The translations under genes and the position numbers were made by a program. Below are positions 19,364 through 21,605 of a stretch of 21,605 nucleotides of DNA, piece by piece; positions within the stretch are counted from its first letter, which is position 1, and every line of letters begins with the position of its first letter. Location of the stretch: NCBI GenBank assembly GCA_003427395.1, contig BFEA01000022.1, positions 824,898 through 846,502 of the forward strand, given 5' to 3'. The stretch comes from Chara braunii (lineage: Eukaryota > Streptophyta > Charophyceae > Charales > Characeae). A model generated the notes under the pieces. The model worked only from the letters and a program-made list of their open reading frames with translations, made no database searches and was not told where the DNA came from.

Positions 19364-19391
19364 GTGCAGGCCTGTGCACAAGAACTAGAGG
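19364..19391 (+). repeat. 28-base direct repeat, first copy
   Basis: Identical to 19634-19661. Both copies run into GA microsatellites. With the adapter between them, the likeliest reading is that one genomic locus is represented twice. Confidence 0.9.
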
Positions 19392-19399
19392 GGCTGATA

Positions 19400-19401
<2 letters not shown>

Positions 19402-19436
<35 letters not shown>
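19402..19436. repeat. (GA)n microsatellite ending at an N
   Basis: About 17 GA units, then an N at 19437. Probably an incompletely assembled version of the tract at 19662-19724. Confidence 0.9.
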
Positions 19437-19595
19437 NATTGGGGGGTTGCTCTGTTCAGGATGTCTGTGTTCCCATGAGTGATGACGGATGCTTGTCAAA
19501 GTGACTCCTGGCTCAGTGGGTGGTGGGAACCAACAGTCTGTGGGGTTCAACTTGTGGTGTGAGCAGGTGATGGATTGCTTTGGCCTGTGTTGGAT

Positions 19596-19633
19596 CTGTC
19601 TCTTATACACATCTAGATGTGTATAAGAGACAG
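19596..19633. other. Nextera mate-pair junction adapter (assembly artefact)
   Basis: CTGTCTCTTATACACATCT (19596-19614) is followed at once by its exact reverse complement (19615-19633). This is the 19-base mosaic end used in Nextera tagmentation, doubled as in circularised mate-pair libraries. Its translation gives the well-known contaminant peptide S-Y-T-H-L-D-V-Y-K-R-Q. It is laboratory sequence, not genomic. Confidence 0.98.
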
Positions 19634-19657
19634 GTGCAGGCCTGTGCACAAGAACTA

Positions 19658-19661
<4 letters not shown>
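19634..19661 (+). repeat. 28-base direct repeat, second copy
   Basis: Starts at the first base after the junction adapter and equals 19364-19391. Supports a read-through of a circularised fragment from the same locus. Confidence 0.9.

Positions 19662-19724
<63 letters not shown>
19662..19724. repeat. (GA)31 microsatellite
   Basis: 63 bases of uninterrupted GA. Longer than the version at 19402, consistent with the same locus fully read here. Confidence 0.95.
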
Positions 19725-19726
<2 letters not shown>

Positions 19727-19831
19727 AACATAGATCCTTCCTCACCCACATCATTCTTCCTAGGTAGAATGCCAGTCCATCACGACATTACCTGAGGCAT
19801 TGATGCAAGCAAGCCCGGACCTTCCTGAATC

Positions 19832-20160
19832 TTAATCATCATCCTTATTGATGTCTGCCTGGTATAAGTTTGAGGCAATGCAAATTCCAAAGATCACTAA
19901 CACGAGGACGAGATACATTGTTATACAGCAGAAGACTTGAATCAGATGTGACTGACCACGCAATGCAGCCAAATGACAATGTGACTGAGAACAGATGTCA
20001 CGCCAGCCGAGGAGGGGTCCGGACACAATAGAAACCTCCCGCTGGAACCATACATAAACAAAGTGCAAGGTGGGAGATGGAGGAGGTGGAGGCGACAATT
20101 GTGATAACGATGGCAATGGCGACAATGGCGCTGAAGAACCAACGAGTGGCCCGGGTCACT
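19832..20160 (-). other. Possible minus-strand membrane-protein exon(s), low support
   Basis: The minus-strand ORF 20125-19832 (97 residues) ends in a Cys/Ile/Val/Leu-rich segment followed by a polar D-I-N-K-D-D-D tail and stop, like the last transmembrane helix of a small membrane protein. A different minus frame around 20141-20090 encodes another very hydrophobic A-I-V-A-I-A-I-V-I stretch. Two such segments could be neighbouring exons, with CAG acceptor-like sites near 19955 and 19990. I recognise no family, and both may be chance. Confidence 0.2.
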
Positions 20161-21513
20161 ACTCAGGGTCATACTACCTTGCTGTCCCAGCAACGGGTTT
20201 CGACCATGAATTGGCTCAAGCATAAAAAGTCGGACAGAGGCCTAACCATGAACAGATGAGGTGGGCCAAAATGTGAAACGGTATATGCTAGAGGTCCAAC
20301 TGGACAATCCTGTGCCTGTTCAGACAGAGTTTTGATAAACGCAGGGTGACTGATGAAATGTGCAGCGATTGAAAACAAAGCTAGGCTACTTGGCTTGCTG
20401 GGCCATGCAGACCCGGGCAAGCCGCCTTGGGGGGGGGTGGAGGTTTTCTGATCATGGCCAGAGGAGCCCAAATCCGGGCTTCTTTCTTTTTTGGAGCGTT
20501 GGCTGTCAACGGAGGGGAAGGGGATATAAATTGGTTCTTAAGGGGCTAAAGGGGTTGAAAGGGGGGTGCCTTAGTTTGGATTCTGTTGTTTTCTTTTTTC
20601 TCTTTGATTCTGAAACGGTTTTCACATTTTGCAGTCACAGATGCGGGCCCTAGAGTTCGATCCCTAGACCTTACCTTGCCCATGTACGGTATCGAGCTGA
20701 ACCCCGAGTGTTTGAACCCATGACCTGTGTTTTGGTAGTTGGTTGTTTGTCTGTCGTAGGTCTGTGTAGTTGTAGGGGTTCGATCTGTAGGTCTGCCGAG
20801 TAGGGGTCATAGCTGTGTAGCGGTCGAAACTGCTAGGCTAGAGGTCTGTAGGTGAGTCGCAGGTCCAACTGCGTTGAGTCGGCAGTGCAACCTCATGCAG
20901 TCAATGGTACCAGTCCCAGTCACCCTCAGTCCGGTCAAGCAAGTACTGTGTGGACTGTGAACACCAAGGGCCTGGTGGAAAGGGGCAGACCAGAGGCAAA
21001 CAGAAGTATAGATCAAGAAGCAGCGCCCAGCAATTCATTCATTCGCTGCGTAAGCCATGCGGATGCGCTGCTACAGCGTCTTGTGCGAGGTGGTCTGCAG
21101 GTCGCCCGAAGTCGAAGTCGGCTGAAGAGAGATAATGTAGGCATAGTCAGTAGCAGTAGAGCGGCCATAGCCGCTGTAGGAGGAAGATAGGCTTCAGTGT
21201 GTGTGTGTGTAAGAGAGGGAAGCGTGTGGAGTATTCAGGGTGATCCAGAGTTGATATGTGCGAACGGTGGTGTTGGACACAGTGACGAGAGTTGGATGTG
21301 CAGGCGCCGAAGTGCCATAGCTTGTTGAAGCGATTTTTGCATCTGAAGTGTGTTCTCATTTTCCATATCTCTGAGCTTTGAGTGGGCGCGCTGCGCCAGT
21401 GTGAATCGCCATCTGTTTGCATGTATGCGAAGTGGAAAAGAAAGCGAGTGTGATTGCAATTCCGTGAGGAATTCTGATGTGACCTTCAGCCAAAAGTCGT
21501 TTGTACCTGGGCT
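20161..21513. other. No gene seen
   Basis: Only short unsupported ORFs. It contains G runs near 20430 and 20550, a TATA-like word at 20523, several weak Pol III B-box-like words (20656, 20711, 20778) without a tRNA fold, and (GT)7 at 21197-21210. Confidence 0.45.
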
Positions 21514-21605
21514 GGGCAGCCGCCCGGCCGGGCAGGCCCGGGCCACACGGACCGGGCCAGATGGACCGGGGGGGTCCGCCTGGCAAAACCGGGCGGCCTC
21601 AAAAG
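21514..21605. repeat. GC-rich palindrome cluster at the right edge
   Basis: GCCCGGCCGGGC (21522-21533) and GGCCCGGGCC (21535-21544) are perfect palindromes separated by one base. CCGGGC/ACCGGG words continue to the window end. It is probably the start of a GC-rich repeat, cut by the window. Confidence 0.6.

Noticed and set aside
19245-19795. ORFs containing S-Y-T-H-L-D-V-Y-K-R-Q on both strands
   Set aside because: This peptide comes from the Nextera junction adapter.
20523-20790. TATA-like word and three B-box-like words (20656, 20711, 20778)
   Set aside because: No gene follows the TATA word, and none of the B-box words has a stem or an A box at a suitable distance.
1-21605. CRISPR array, rRNA, phage or bacterial defence system
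   Set aside because: No regularly spaced repeats, rRNA signatures, operons or ribosome binding sites; the window has eukaryotic structure throughout.

Overview
The window looks like nuclear DNA of a large, repeat-rich green-lineage (streptophyte) genome. The reasons are low gene density, long non-coding stretches with many simple repeats, a decayed reverse-transcriptase element, a tRNA-derived SINE-like unit, a plausible spliceosomal intron boundary, and scattered single Ns of the kind left by scaffold gap closing. The RT family resembles, from memory only, one that is very abundant in the charophyte alga Chara braunii. That genus-level guess is an inference.

Layout. (1) Bases 1-1225 and 7766-8987 are two copies of a ~1.22 kb direct repeat, about 96% identical where I compared them. 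(2) Between them, 1439-5311 is a broken retroelement: an unrecognised ORF1-like part (1439-3061) and a Penelope-like RT part (3111-5311), disrupted by several stops and frame changes. It is followed by a hairpin, an (AC)20 tract and a second hairpin (5374-5500). (3) 5501-7765 has no convincing gene. It holds a speculative E2F/TATA promoter, a three-unit pyrimidine-rich tandem repeat and a pair of weak hydrophobic ORFs. (4) 8988-10281 is the probable upstream/5'UTR region of the next gene. (5) 10282-13128 is the one convincing host gene part: a large first coding exon of a SCAPER-like protein ending at a phase-0 splice donor. (6) 13129-21605 contains no recognisable further SCAPER exon. It is probably a very long intron, or intron plus intergenic DNA. 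It carries a ~117-nt near-perfect foldback, the SINE-like unit, a 107-bp tandem duplication, GA/TG microsatellites and a GC-palindrome cluster at the right edge.

Technical warning: 19596-19633 is exactly two head-to-head Nextera transposon mosaic ends, with the same genomic 28-mer present 270 bp upstream. This is a mate-pair junction left in the assembly, so the order and content of about 19340-19730 should not be trusted.

I see no CRISPR array, rRNA, intact tRNA, prokaryotic operon or new defence-type system. The most biologically interesting items are the degenerate Penelope-like element with flanking 1.2-kb repeats, the 15958-16074 foldback, and the SCAPER exon with its possible giant intron.
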